Source: JAKACA01 sp050010115 (GTDB lineage: Bacteria; Actinomycetota; Acidimicrobiia; Acidimicrobiales; Bog-793). From it: a stretch of DNA of 64,000 nt. Shown one piece after another: positions 51,546 through 60,333 of this stretch (position 1 is the first letter of the stretch; every line of letters starts with the position of its first letter). The notes under the pieces are model-generated. The model was not told the DNA's origin. It was given only the letters and a program-made list of their open reading frames with translations, and did no database searches. Made by a program: the position numbers and the translations under genes. The stretch is from NCBI GenBank assembly GCA_050010115.1, contig JBEKLQ010000005.1:1-64000 (forward strand). The letters are read 5' to 3'.

Positions 51546-51585
51546 GCCTGCGCGCTGCTCGGGCGAGTGCTCGAGCAGCGCAGGC
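51546..51585 (+). terminator. Strong hairpin between hup and the PIG-L gene
   Basis: The left arm GCCTGCGCGCTGCTCG (51546-51561) pairs with CGAGCAGCGCAGGC (51572-51585), 14 pairs with a 2-base bulge and a 10-base loop, right after the stop codon. Convergent genes lie on both sides, so it may serve both. Confidence 0.75.
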
Positions 51586-51642
51586 TGCACCCTTGGCGCA
51601 CCGGTAACGGGCCTGCCCGGTCACCGATGGGCACACCGACCG

Positions 51643-52377
51643 CTACAAGTCGTCGATGCGGTGAAAGGCCTCGCCGTCGGCGAAGCCGGCGAGCGCTCCG
51701 TGCTCACTCAGCTCGTCATCGAGTCGCCGCCTGAAATCGGCGACTTCCGGGTGCTCCGGGTCGGGTACAGGGGTCGAGATCCCCATCGTCGAGCGGAACT
51801 GGCTGCGATGCTCGAGGAGCGCCGCAGCCTTCGCAGTGCCGAAGCCGGTCGCGTCCTCGACGTGGTTCACCTCGTCGGCTTCGAACAACAGCAATGATGA
51901 CGGCCGGTGCGGCGGTGCGTCGAGCTCGGGGAAGAACAGCGGGTCGCGCGCCGCGACAATACCGTCGGTGACGAGCCATCCAGCGTTGCGGTGGTCGGGA
52001 TGGATCCGGTAGCGCTTCCACGGGTCATGGCCGAGCATCACGTCCGGCTTGATGCGCCGGATCCACGCCGCAATCTCCCACCGCTGGCGTAGGCCGGCTT
52101 CGAGCTCACCGTCGGGCCAACTGAGCAGTACGACCTGCGCTGCGGAGTCGAGTGCCCGTGCGGCAGCTCGCTGCTCCCGCTGCCGCGTCACCACGAGGCC
52201 AGCGGCATCGGACTCGGGATCCCAAGTGCCCTTCGAGCCATCGGTGCAAACCAACAGCGAGATCGCGCAGCCGGCCGCGGCCCACTTGGCGAGCGTGGCG
52301 CCGCAGCCGAATTCGATGTCGTCGGGATGTGCCCCGACGGCAAGCGCTCGCCGGGGGACTTCCAGATTCGAGTCCAT
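51643..52377 (-). CDS. PIG-L family zinc deacetylase
   Basis: This 244-residue LmbE-like enzyme removes N-acetyl groups from sugars or sugar conjugates. Zinc-binding motifs are GAHPDDIEFGCG at 15-26 and HPDH in YRIHPDHRNAG near 130. The family includes MshB (mycothiol) and Mca. It is coupled to cofC, 9 bases apart. The context does not reveal whether this copy acts in mycothiol, teichuronic acid or another pathway. Confidence 0.9.
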   Translation of the reverse strand: MDSNLEVPRRALAVGAHPDDIEFGCGATLAKWAAAGCAISLLVCTDGSKGTWDPESDAAGLVVTRQREQRAAARALDSAAQVVLLSWPDGELEAGLRQRWEIAAWIRRIKPDVMLGHDPWKRYRIHPDHRNAGWLVTDGIVAARDPLFFPELDAPPHRPSSLLLFEADEVNHVEDATGFGTAKAAALLEHRSQFRSTMGISTPVPDPEHPEVADFRRRLDDELSEHGALAGFADGEAFHRIDDL

Positions 52378-52386
52378 CGACTGAAG

Positions 52387-53010
52387 TTAGTTCGCTTCGG
52401 CGCCCGGCAGCCCTGGGGATGAGCGGGGCGCGCCCACCGGTGCCGGCGGCGCCGGAACGATCGCCAACCGGACGAGGTCTTCCGGCACGTCGATATCGGC
52501 GGCAAAGCGATCATCGTGAACCACCGTGCACGTCAGCCCGAGCCGCGCAGCCTCGGCGCGGTGGCGCGAGAACGAGCCGGGGCCGTAGGCGAAGCGGAAA
52601 CCCACACCGGCCGGCACCACGGCGACATTCGTCCCATCGCCCCGGAGATCCGGGATCAACGTGACCTCGCCGTCGTCGCCGAGCGCATCGAGCGCGCCCG
52701 CGTTCGGCAGATCGGCGTGGGCGACGACCACGAGGTCGACCCCGTAGGCAGCAAGCGATGCGACTCCGGCCTGCACGGCGCCGGACAACCCGAGCCCTGG
52801 CGTCCAGATGACCTCGGCGCCATGACGGCGGGCAAACGAGGCGACCTCGGGGTCGTCGCAGACGACATAACGCGGCAGGGCCCCCGCGGCATCGAGGACG
52901 CCCGCCGCGAGCCGACGAGCGAGTTCGGCGCGCTCGCCTGCGTCGAGCACGGGTGCCAAGCGCAGCTTTGCGACCGTAAACGACTTGATCGGGACCACGA
53001 GCGCCCGCAC
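52387..53010 (-). CDS. cofC: 2-phospho-L-lactate/phosphoenolpyruvate guanylyltransferase (F420 synthesis)
   Basis: This 207-residue nucleotidyltransferase (CofC/FbiD) attaches GMP to phospholactate or PEP in coenzyme F420 synthesis. The start is GTG. VVPIKSFTVAKLRLAPVLDAGERAELARRL is the nucleotide-binding loop, and VVVAHADLPN marks the metal site. AYGPGSFSRHRAEA near 150 is typical. The last 25 residues are Pro/Ala-rich. It predicts that the organism makes F420. Confidence 0.92.
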   Translation of the reverse strand: MRALVVPIKSFTVAKLRLAPVLDAGERAELARRLAAGVLDAAGALPRYVVCDDPEVASFARRHGAEVIWTPGLGLSGAVQAGVASLAAYGVDLVVVAHADLPNAGALDALGDDGEVTLIPDLRGDGTNVAVVPAGVGFRFAYGPGSFSRHRAEAARLGLTCTVVHDDRFAADIDVPEDLVRLAIVPAPPAPVGAPRSSPGLPGAEAN

Positions 53011-53066
53011 GTGGCGAGTCTACGGAGACCGGACCCAGGTAGCGTTGGGGCCATGAAGCCGGGTCG

Positions 53067-54500
53067 ATGGTGATGGGTCGCGGACCTGGCGAAGCACCAG
53101 AGGCCAGGGTCGAGATCCTCGCAGGCCTGACGGCTTTGTTACTCGCCCGAGGAGTTCCCGCCACTGAGATCGAGGCGGCAACTGCCGAAGACCGGATCGA
53201 CCTGCTCGTGATCGACCGGTTGCTGCTACCACCGTCCACGCCTCGCACCGGCTACGAAGTGGTCGAGAACGTCGGGGTCCCGCTGCCGCAGGCGGATCGG
53301 TTGTGGAGGGCGTTGGGCTTCGCCGATGTGCGCGGGCAGCCGACGTTCAATGATGACGACGTCGAAGCGTTGCGGACGATCCAAGGCCTTGTGGAACTTG
53401 GCATCTCCAGCCCGGAAACCTCCGTCCAGGTCACCAGGGTGCTCGGTTCGTCGATGGCCCGCCTGTCCGATGCGCTGGTCTCCGCCGCGGACGCGTCCGC
53501 TCAGCATGAGGGCACGCCGGAGTGGGACGAGACCCCTGAGGACGACGGCCTCCGGCTAGCACAAGTCCTCGCGTTCTCGGCGGAAGTCGTCCTCCCGAGC
53601 ATGGAGAAGCTCATCATCTATGCCTGGAGGCGCCACATCCAGGCTGCTGCCCGGCGCCGGGCGTCGCTCCGGCGCGCCGGGGCCGTGCACAGCCCGATGT
53701 TGACGGACCTGACGGTGGGTTTCGCCGACATGGTCGGTTTCACCGCCTTGAGCTCTCAGCTCAACGCGACAGCATTGGCGCGGGTCGTGGACCGCTTCGA
53801 AGAGCTTGCGCACTCGATCGTCGTCGAAGGTGGCGGCAGGGCGGTCAAGATGATCGGCGACGAAGTGATGTTCGTAACGACCGGGCCCCTGGCGGCAGTC
53901 GGCATCGCCCTCAACCTCGTCGATGCCTACGCCGACGACGACCTGCTTTCCGACGTTCGCGTCGGCATCGCCACCGGGCCTGTCCTGCAGCGGGAAGGGG
54001 ACTTCTTCGGTGCGGTGGTGAACCGGGCGAGCCGTATCGTCAACATCGCCGATGCCGGGACGATCCTCGTGAGCGAGGAGGTCCGCGACGGCATCGTGGT
54101 GGCGGTCGAACGTCGAGCTGCGGTGGAGACGTCGACGCCGGCGGCCGTCGATCCGTGTGATCTCCCGAGCGAGGCAGGCGATGCCGCGCGGCTTGCCACC
54201 GAGCTCGTCCTGGAGCCACTCAAGCCCCGGGTGCTGAAGGACATCGGACGCGTCGCGCTGTGGTCGGTCTCCAGGGCCGACCGGGACCAGGTGTCCGAGG
54301 AGCGGCGTTCCGGGATCCGGTGGCGCCGCTTGTCGTCCATCTCGGCTGAGCTCGAGACGCTGCGGCAACGCGGAGAGCAGGCGATCGAGTCATTGATCAC
54401 GCCTCGAACCGCTGCGGCTGCGGACGCATCGGAGGCGCCTGGCTCTGCCCAAACCGCCGATCAGGCCGCGAGGATCCTCCCGCAGGGCTCGGCGTCGTAA
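53067..54500 (+). CDS. Class III adenylate cyclase with N-terminal regulatory domain
   Basis: This 477-residue protein makes cAMP from ATP. The N-terminal half (about 1-200) matches the adenylate cyclase regulatory domain of the Rv1264 type, which is pH responsive in mycobacteria. The catalytic domain carries TVGFADMVGFTALSSQ (first metal Asp), VKMIGDEVMF (Lys and second Asp) and VNRASRI (Asn and Arg of the transition state). A polar C-terminal tail of about 50 residues follows, overlapping the convergent regulator gene by 40 bases. Confidence 0.9.
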   Translation: MVMGRGPGEAPEARVEILAGLTALLLARGVPATEIEAATAEDRIDLLVIDRLLLPPSTPRTGYEVVENVGVPLPQADRLWRALGFADVRGQPTFNDDDVEALRTIQGLVELGISSPETSVQVTRVLGSSMARLSDALVSAADASAQHEGTPEWDETPEDDGLRLAQVLAFSAEVVLPSMEKLIIYAWRRHIQAAARRRASLRRAGAVHSPMLTDLTVGFADMVGFTALSSQLNATALARVVDRFEELAHSIVVEGGGRAVKMIGDEVMFVTTGPLAAVGIALNLVDAYADDDLLSDVRVGIATGPVLQREGDFFGAVVNRASRIVNIADAGTILVSEEVRDGIVVAVERRAAVETSTPAAVDPCDLPSEAGDAARLATELVLEPLKPRVLKDIGRVALWSVSRADRDQVSEERRSGIRWRRLSSISAELETLRQRGEQAIESLITPRTAAAADASEAPGSAQTADQAARILPQGSAS

Positions 54501-55669
54501 CCCCGCAGGGCTCCCAGTTGCCGGGGGAGCTCACGCCCGGCGAGCACGTCCAGGAGCGCTCGCACCTCGATGCCTCCCATGAGGGACCGGGGGATGTGCA
54601 GCTCGGAGATCTCCTTCTGCCAGGCGATGAAGTCGAGCCCGTAGGCCAAAGCGGCCGGCTCGGTCGTCACGCCGGCGTCGGCAAGGCCGGCGTGGATGGC
54701 GGAGGCTACGAGCAAGTGGGCCGTGGCAGCGGTTTCGTAGCCGGCGACGAGGTGGGGCTCGATGTTGAGGCGCTCGAGCTCGGCATCGAGAAGGCGACGA
54801 GCCTCCGATCCGCGCTCACGGTTGGCGATGCGCAGCTCGAGCCGGACCAGGTCGGAAAGCCCGCTCACACGTCCTCGGTGCTGCGGGGCGATCGCCAGAC
54901 CTTCCCGCCAGGACGCGAAACCCACCACCTCCACTCCCGACCGATGCCTCACCTTGACGTCGACGCCGCGGTGGGCTGCGGCTGCATGCACGGCGCCGGA
55001 CTCGAGCAGGTCGAGAGCGAGGGCATTGCCGCACGGCCACCATGCCAGGCCGACGGTGGGGTCGTGGCGGTAGAGAGGACCTTGCAGGAGGGCGAGCGCC
55101 GGATCGCATCCTGCGATTGCGAGCGTCGGGCCGGAATCGGCGATGCGAACTGCTTCGACCGATCCGTGACGGCCACGGCTCTGGCCAGCCCGGGTCGCCG
55201 TCACGACCCCGGCGGGCGTGGCCCGACCCGCCGGCGTGAGCGCGTTCGCGGCCTCCTCACCGTTCTCCCCACCGTTCTCCCCGCCATGCACGACGCCGAG
55301 CGCGGGGACGAAGCCCGGCACGAGTGACCCGTCGCCGGTGAGAGGAAACGCGATCGTCTCACCAGCGACTTCACTTATCAAGAGCCGCCAGCCCGGCTCC
55401 TCCCCTTGCGGCTTCGGCGACCGGACGGCGAGGCGGGCGACGACCGGAAGGGGATCAAGTGGCGAGCCGAACAGCTCCTCGACCGACGAGCCGAGCGCGC
55501 GTGAGACCGCAAGAGCGACATCGAGTGAGGGCGACCATCGGGCTGATTCGATGCCGGAGATCGCTTGGCGGGTGACTCCTGCTGAGCGAGCGAGGTCTCC
55601 CTGCGAGAAGCCGCGTGCGAGCCTGGTCAACCTCAACCGGTCGTCAGGGTGGCGGCGCGAATCTGGCAA
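54461..55669 (-). CDS. XRE-type HTH fused to a periplasmic-binding-protein-like domain
   Basis: This regulator has 402 residues from TTG 55669, placed there because AGGAAGGA lies about 7-9 bases upstream. An HTH (RLTRLARGFSQGDLARSAGVTRQAISGIE) at about 14-45 is followed by a PBP-like domain with IAGCDPALALL and IANRERGSEARRLLDAELERLN, typical of molybdate-binding HTH regulators. A low-complexity insert (GGENGGENGEE) sits between. It follows modC and likely represses the transporter when molybdate or tungstate is bound. Confidence 0.85.
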   Translation of the reverse strand: MPDSRRHPDDRLRLTRLARGFSQGDLARSAGVTRQAISGIESARWSPSLDVALAVSRALGSSVEELFGSPLDPLPVVARLAVRSPKPQGEEPGWRLLISEVAGETIAFPLTGDGSLVPGFVPALGVVHGGENGGENGEEAANALTPAGRATPAGVVTATRAGQSRGRHGSVEAVRIADSGPTLAIAGCDPALALLQGPLYRHDPTVGLAWWPCGNALALDLLESGAVHAAAAHRGVDVKVRHRSGVEVVGFASWREGLAIAPQHRGRVSGLSDLVRLELRIANRERGSEARRLLDAELERLNIEPHLVAGYETAATAHLLVASAIHAGLADAGVTTEPAALAYGLDFIAWQKEISELHIPRSLMGGIEVRALLDVLAGRELPRQLGALRGYDAEPCGRILAA

Positions 55670-55673
55670 TGGA

Positions 55674-56750
55674 TCATCCTTCCTCGTCCCCCTCAACAGC
55701 CACCCTAGCCACGAGCGGCGGCTCAGTTGCCGTCACCTCCAACCGGCTGCCGACCGCCGGCGGGCAGTCCACGTTGACCTGGATCGGGCTTAGCGTTGCC
55801 AGGCTGGAGGGGTCGTTCACCTGGACTTCGCAGGCGAATCGCGCACCGAATGCTCTCACCGCGGTCACGATGCCGTGCACGACGATGCCCCGCTCCGGGT
55901 AGGCGCCGGCGGCGAACCGGTCCGGGTGGAATGCTCTGAGGTACTGCTCGTCGTGGTCGCTGAAGCAGGTGTAGCCGAACAGTTCGGCCACCCGTCGGTT
56001 CGCCGGCGCCCGGGCGATCTCGGCGGCGTCACCGATCTGCAGGATCCGCCCGCCATCCATGACCCCGATGCGGTCGCCGAAGGCCTGCGCTTCGCCGAGG
56101 TCGTGGGTGACGAGCACGGACACGGCGCCATTGCGACGGGTGACATCGATCGCCAGGTCACGAAGGTCACCGCGGGACGTCACATCGACGGCTGAGAAGG
56201 GCTCGTCGAGCAACAAAGCCTTGAACGGCCTCGCGAGGGCACGGGCGAGTGCCGCACGCTGGCGTTGCCCTCCTGACAGGGCTTCCGGAACTGCCTGCCG
56301 AAGGTCGCTTAGGCCGACCCGGTCCAACAGCTCGGCAAAGGAGCCGTCGCTGTGGTCCGGCCTCGGGCGACCCAGCCCGTAGCCGACGTTCTCGATGACG
56401 CTCAGGTGAGGGAACAAAGTGGTGGGCTGGCGTACGGCGGCGACGCCTCGGTGTCGGAAGGGGACCGGCGGCTCGCTGCGTCGTCGTCCGGCTCGATCGC
56501 CGCGGGGGTAGAGAGCCCGCCAGGTCGCCGGCGGGGCGTTGACGACCTTGCGATCCAGGCGTACCTCACCGCTCGAGATCGGTGTCGTGCCGGCGATCGC
56601 CTCCACGAGCGTCGTCTTGCCGGCACCGGACGTCCCGAACAGCGCCAGACGCTTGCCTGGCGCAAGCGACACCCGCGCGACGACGTCGAACGTTCGGCGG
56701 GCGACGGTGACGTCGGCCTCCAACAGCGCTGGTGTCATGGTCTTGGTCAC
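55674..56750 (-). CDS. modC: Molybdate/tungstate ABC transporter ATPase (ModC/WtpC)
   Basis: This 358-residue ATPase starts at GTG 56750, 2 bases past modB; ATG 56738 is an alternative. Walker A is FGTSGAGKTTLVEA, the Q-loop is VRQPTTLFPHLSV, the signature LSGGQRQRAALARA and Walker B KALLLDEPFSAVD. An Arg-rich stretch of about 20 residues (YPRGDRAGRRRSEP...) precedes the Q-loop, longer than in typical ModC. A TOBE-like metal-binding domain follows from about 270. Confidence 0.9.
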   Translation of the reverse strand: MTKTMTPALLEADVTVARRTFDVVARVSLAPGKRLALFGTSGAGKTTLVEAIAGTTPISSGEVRLDRKVVNAPPATWRALYPRGDRAGRRRSEPPVPFRHRGVAAVRQPTTLFPHLSVIENVGYGLGRPRPDHSDGSFAELLDRVGLSDLRQAVPEALSGGQRQRAALARALARPFKALLLDEPFSAVDVTSRGDLRDLAIDVTRRNGAVSVLVTHDLGEAQAFGDRIGVMDGGRILQIGDAAEIARAPANRRVAELFGYTCFSDHDEQYLRAFHPDRFAAGAYPERGIVVHGIVTAVRAFGARFACEVQVNDPSSLATLSPIQVNVDCPPAVGSRLEVTATEPPLVARVAVEGDEEG

Positions 56751-56752
56751 GG

Positions 56753-57598
56753 TCAGCCCACTGGCTCCGCCAGTGCTGCCGCGGCCGCAAACTCTCGACG
56801 GGTGCCCCGGGCGCGGGCGCTCCACATCAACCCGATCAAGGGCAGCGGCAGGGCCGCCACGATCAGAAGGAGAGCGAACGGCAGCGCGCCACTCAGCCCG
56901 TTCTCGATGAAGCTCGTGTCGATCCTGATCGGCAGCCCGGCGGGGTTGTAGGCGACGATCAGGACCGCTCCGAAGGCGCCCATGGCGCGAGCCCAGGCGA
57001 TCGCCAGGCCGGCTGCGAGCCCGGGCGCCGCCAGCGGGAGCGTGACCTTCCGGAACGCCGTGAGCTGGCGATGGCCGAGTAACTGGGCATCCTGCTCGAG
57101 GCGTGGGTCGACCGTGGACAGGGCAGCTGCTGCCGAGATGATGTAGTAGGGCGCTGCCTCGTAGAACTCGGCCACCACGAGGGCGAAGAACGTGTTCACG
57201 CCGAAGACGTTCGGATCAACGCCCGACACCACCCGGCCGACCGGGCCGGCTTGGCCGATCAGGAAGATCAACAGCAACCCGATCACGAGCGGCGGCATGA
57301 GGAGAGGCATCACGATTCCGGCCTCCACGATGCGCGGTGCCGGGAGCCGGTGCCGGGCGAGCAGGTACGCCAGCGGCGTGCCGAGGATCACCATGCACGC
57401 GAGAGCGATCGCGCTTGCCTCGAGGGACGTCCACAGCGGCCCGAGCGCGCCCGGTTGGTCGAGGGTCACCCGAACCTGGTGCGGGGAGATCTGTGTGAGG
57501 AGCACGCCGAGCGGCCCGAGGAGCACCACCCAGACGAGCACCGATGCCGACACGGCTGCCGTTGTCGGGAGCCGCCCGATCGCTCGTTGCATCGACAT
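56753..57598 (-). CDS. modB: Molybdate/tungstate ABC transporter permease (ModB/WtpB)
   Basis: This 281-residue permease has five or six membrane helices. The EAA loop that contacts the ATPase is in QDAQLLGHRQLTAFRKVTLPLAAPGLAAG near residue 180. PLAYLLARHRLPAPRIVEAGIVMPLLMPPLVIG is the usual ModB/CysT segment. It lies between the binding protein and the ATPase genes. Confidence 0.92.
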   Translation of the reverse strand: MSMQRAIGRLPTTAAVSASVLVWVVLLGPLGVLLTQISPHQVRVTLDQPGALGPLWTSLEASAIALACMVILGTPLAYLLARHRLPAPRIVEAGIVMPLLMPPLVIGLLLIFLIGQAGPVGRVVSGVDPNVFGVNTFFALVVAEFYEAAPYYIISAAAALSTVDPRLEQDAQLLGHRQLTAFRKVTLPLAAPGLAAGLAIAWARAMGAFGAVLIVAYNPAGLPIRIDTSFIENGLSGALPFALLLIVAALPLPLIGLMWSARARGTRREFAAAAALAEPVG

Positions 57599-57670
57599 TG
57601 CGACCGGTCTATCGGTTCATCGGTCGGCCCACGTACCGATTTGGGTGGCTAGCGGTCGCAGCGGCCACGG

Positions 57671-57736
57671 CCGGTGCCCGGTTGCCGGTGCCCGGTTGCC
57701 GGTGCCCGGTTGCCGGTGCCCGGTTGTCGGTGCCCG
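57671..57736. repeat. Tandem 14-bp repeat between modA and modB
   Basis: CCGGTGCCCGGTTG occurs four times without gaps (57671-57726) and is followed by a partial fifth copy (TCGGTGCCCG). The array fills most of the 141-base gap between two genes of one operon. Confidence 0.88.
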
Positions 57737-57739
57737 CCA

Positions 57740-58831
57740 TCACGACGTGGAGATCGTCCCGTGCAGCGCGTTGAACAGCGACAGCACAGAAGTTGGGAGC
57801 GCCTGCGACTTGGTCGCCCCGGTAGTCAGCTTCAACACCGGAGGCACGAGCGTGTAGCCCGCCTTGGCGAGGACCGCCCGCCCGCCCGCCGACAGCAGGT
57901 AGGCCACGAACGCCTGGTCGGCCGTGGCGTCAACTGCTGACACCGACTTGCCCTTCGCCGGGGCGACCAGGGTCACGTCGAGGTTGATGAGCTCGCCGGT
58001 TACCGCCTCGCCGGCCACGCTGATACTGGCTGTGGCGTAGGTCGACAAGTCGGCCGGGTCGGCGAAGTCGAGGCCCGCGGGCAGCGTGATGTAGTCGAGG
58101 CCGTACTGCTGTGCCTCGGGGAGGTAATCGCTCCCTGCGTCGACGACGCCCGTCTGGATGTCGACGGGCAGGGCATCCTCATCGAGCATCTGCGAGCTCG
58201 AGCCGTACGGGCTCGACTTCGTGATGCCCAGGATCTTTGTCGTGAGGCCGGCGGGGAGGTTGAGCTCTCGCTGGGCGAGTTGCATCATCAGCAGGAAGAA
58301 CTCACCTTGCGGGTCCTGCGTCGGATCGGTTCTGCCCAGCCGGAAACCGGACGTGTCGAGCAACGTGAACAGGCTGGACAGCGGCTTGGCGCCGGATCTG
58401 ATTGCGTTGAGCTGCGTGAAGTACCGGCTCTTCGGCGAATAGGCCACCACCAGCGGGTCGGTCGCCAGTGCCAGGGCGAACTTGGCGTGGCTCGGCCAGA
58501 GCTCCTTGATCGCCTTCGCTCCGACGGAGAGGAACACGCCTGGAGAGATCTCGCCCGAGAGGATCTCTTGCGCAAGAGCCAGCGAGCCTGCTCCCGGCGG
58601 GCCACCGAAGTGATCTCCCGTCGCCTTTTGGAACGCCGGTCCGAGCGTGTCGTTGTAGAGCTTCACCAACGAGCCCGCGTATGCAACGTCAGCCGTTCCA
58701 TGGGGAGTGGTCGAGCCGGGCGCGGCCGTCGTGGGCGTCGAGGAGGACGACCCGCAGGCGGCGCATGCGATCGCCAGGGCGCAGATGGCGCCGACGACGT
58801 GGCGGTTGTGACGCAGTCGGGATGTCTGCAT
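57740..58831 (-). CDS. Molybdate/tungstate-binding lipoprotein (ModA/WtpA-like)
   Basis: This 363-residue extracytoplasmic binding protein has a lipobox (ACAACG, Cys near 26) after a short signal peptide. VAYAGSLVKLYNDTLGPAFQKATG and PPGAGSLALAQEILSGEISPGVFLSVG match the WtpA-like tungstate/molybdate-binding group, and PAGLDFADPADLSTYATASI resembles the C-terminal lobe. It is the first gene of the transporter operon. Confidence 0.87.
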   Translation of the reverse strand: MQTSRLRHNRHVVGAICALAIACAACGSSSSTPTTAAPGSTTPHGTADVAYAGSLVKLYNDTLGPAFQKATGDHFGGPPGAGSLALAQEILSGEISPGVFLSVGAKAIKELWPSHAKFALALATDPLVVAYSPKSRYFTQLNAIRSGAKPLSSLFTLLDTSGFRLGRTDPTQDPQGEFFLLMMQLAQRELNLPAGLTTKILGITKSSPYGSSSQMLDEDALPVDIQTGVVDAGSDYLPEAQQYGLDYITLPAGLDFADPADLSTYATASISVAGEAVTGELINLDVTLVAPAKGKSVSAVDATADQAFVAYLLSAGGRAVLAKAGYTLVPPVLKLTTGATKSQALPTSVLSLFNALHGTISTS

Positions 58832-58950
58832 GGAGCGTCACGATACTGCAATCGCAAGTAGTGCTGTCATATATCAAGTCTCGCTAGCTAACTGCCGCGG
58901 ACAGTACGGTGAGGCGCGATGCGTGTGGCAGTCCGTGGGGGAGCGGCGAA

Positions 58951-59658
58951 GTGGTGACCTCACCGACGATGCGGATCGAAGGCCGGTACTTTGCCGAGGG
59001 GTGCACGGCTGTTGGGGGGATCGACGAAGTGGGACGAGGCGCGTGGGCCGGGCCGGTGAGCGTCGGCGTCGTTGTCGTCACACCAGGATCCGGCCGCAAG
59101 CTCCCGAGCGGTGTCCGGGACTCCAAGCAGCTGACCCTGGTCGAGCGGGAAGCGTTGTTCGTGCCTGTCGCCCGGGCCGTGGCGAGCTGGGCAGTCGGCC
59201 ACGCCAGCAACGAGGAGTGCGACGAGCTCGGGATGACGTGCGCCCAGCGCCTAGCGACTCGGCGCGCCCTCGACCAACTCGACGTGGTCCCGGACATGTT
59301 GCTGCTCGACGGCAAGTTCGACTTCCTCAACGACGGCGAGGCCGCCCTGCCGGTGCGGATGATCGTGCGCGGGGACTCGAGCTCGAAGGCGATCGCCGCA
59401 GCGTCGATCCTCGCCAAGGTCACGCGGGATCGGCTGATGGCAAAGGAGTCGGAGCACTACCCGTGGTACGGCTTCGAGCGCAACCGGGGCTACCCGTCCC
59501 CGTCGCACAAGATGGCGCTGGCAGCTTGGGGATGCACGCCGTTCCATCGCCGTAGCTGGGCGTTCGTGGAAGGACTCCTCTTCCGCCCGGCCGGCTATCA
59601 CGACAGGTTCCGCCCCCTGGCAATCGATGACGAGGAGACCGGAGGTACCGGGCGATGA
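58951..59658 (+). CDS. rnhB: Ribonuclease HII
   Basis: This 235-residue enzyme removes RNA from RNA-DNA hybrids and single ribonucleotides from DNA. GTG 58951 has GGGGAG 8 bases upstream. The catalytic acid residues are in GGIDEVGRGAWAGP (Asp, Glu), MLLLDGKFDFL (Asp) and the following DSSSKAIAAASILAKVTRD (Asp). The ATG of the next gene overlaps the stop as ATGA. Confidence 0.95.
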   Translation: MVTSPTMRIEGRYFAEGCTAVGGIDEVGRGAWAGPVSVGVVVVTPGSGRKLPSGVRDSKQLTLVEREALFVPVARAVASWAVGHASNEECDELGMTCAQRLATRRALDQLDVVPDMLLLDGKFDFLNDGEAALPVRMIVRGDSSSKAIAAASILAKVTRDRLMAKESEHYPWYGFERNRGYPSPSHKMALAAWGCTPFHRRSWAFVEGLLFRPAGYHDRFRPLAIDDEETGGTGR

Positions 59659-60329
59659 GCGATCTGACGGTCGATCCAAGCGAAGGTGCCGAACATAGCG
59701 GTGCTCCAGCTGACGGTACGCCAATCAAGGATCCCGAGGCCATCTTTCAGATGCTGGCAGCCGCCGAGACCCGTCGACGACGCCAACCGGCTGCTAGTAA
59801 GCGGGCGCTCATCATCGCGACGGTCGCGATCCCAATCGCCTTGGTGATCGGCCTCATCATCGGTGCTCACTACCTCGAGAACCTCGCCGCCACGACCACG
59901 AACGACACGGTTGGGGGGGCCCAATCCAACCTCAACAGCGCCTTGGCGGCCTCTGAGCGGTACGTGGGCTCGCATGAGACATTGGATGGTGTGACCTCGA
60001 CTTCGGGCTTGTCCGCATTGGCTCCGTCACTCACGTTCCCGACCGTGTCGGGCTCGGCCACGGAGATCGCGCTCGATCTGAGGAATTCGGGAGCGCTCGT
60101 GATGACGAGCCTGCAGTCGAGCCCGGACCTGGTGTGCTTTGGCGTCGCTCAGGTGGTGGGAGCCCAGCCTTCCCCGGTGTTCAATGGGTACCCATCCACC
60201 GCCGACCCTGGCATCTACTACTTCGAGGCTCCGACTGTGGGAGGCGAGTGCGACTCGTATACGGTCACGCCTCCGGGGGGCGGCTCGTTCGTGTCGACGA
60301 CTGGGTTTCCGAGCGCGCCACTTCCGTAG
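59655..60329 (+). CDS. Single-pass membrane protein of unknown function
   Basis: This 224-residue protein is coupled to rnhB by ATGA. The N-terminal 45 residues are polar and end in RRRRQPAASKR; one membrane helix (ALIIATVAIPIALVIGLIIGA) follows. The external domain of about 150 residues has two Cys (DLVCFGVAQ, GGECDSYTV) and a Gly/Ser/Pro-rich end. It has a type IV pilin-like outline (charged N-terminus, helix, then globular part) but no prepilin cleavage site was seen. No family was recognised. Confidence 0.7.
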   Translation: MSDLTVDPSEGAEHSGAPADGTPIKDPEAIFQMLAAAETRRRRQPAASKRALIIATVAIPIALVIGLIIGAHYLENLAATTTNDTVGGAQSNLNSALAASERYVGSHETLDGVTSTSGLSALAPSLTFPTVSGSATEIALDLRNSGALVMTSLQSSPDLVCFGVAQVVGAQPSPVFNGYPSTADPGIYYFEAPTVGGECDSYTVTPPGGGSFVSTTGFPSAPLP

Positions 60330-60333
60330 CGGC

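Noticed and set aside
57671..57736. Possible CRISPR array
   Set aside because: The 14-bp units are contiguous with no spacers and no cas genes are nearby.
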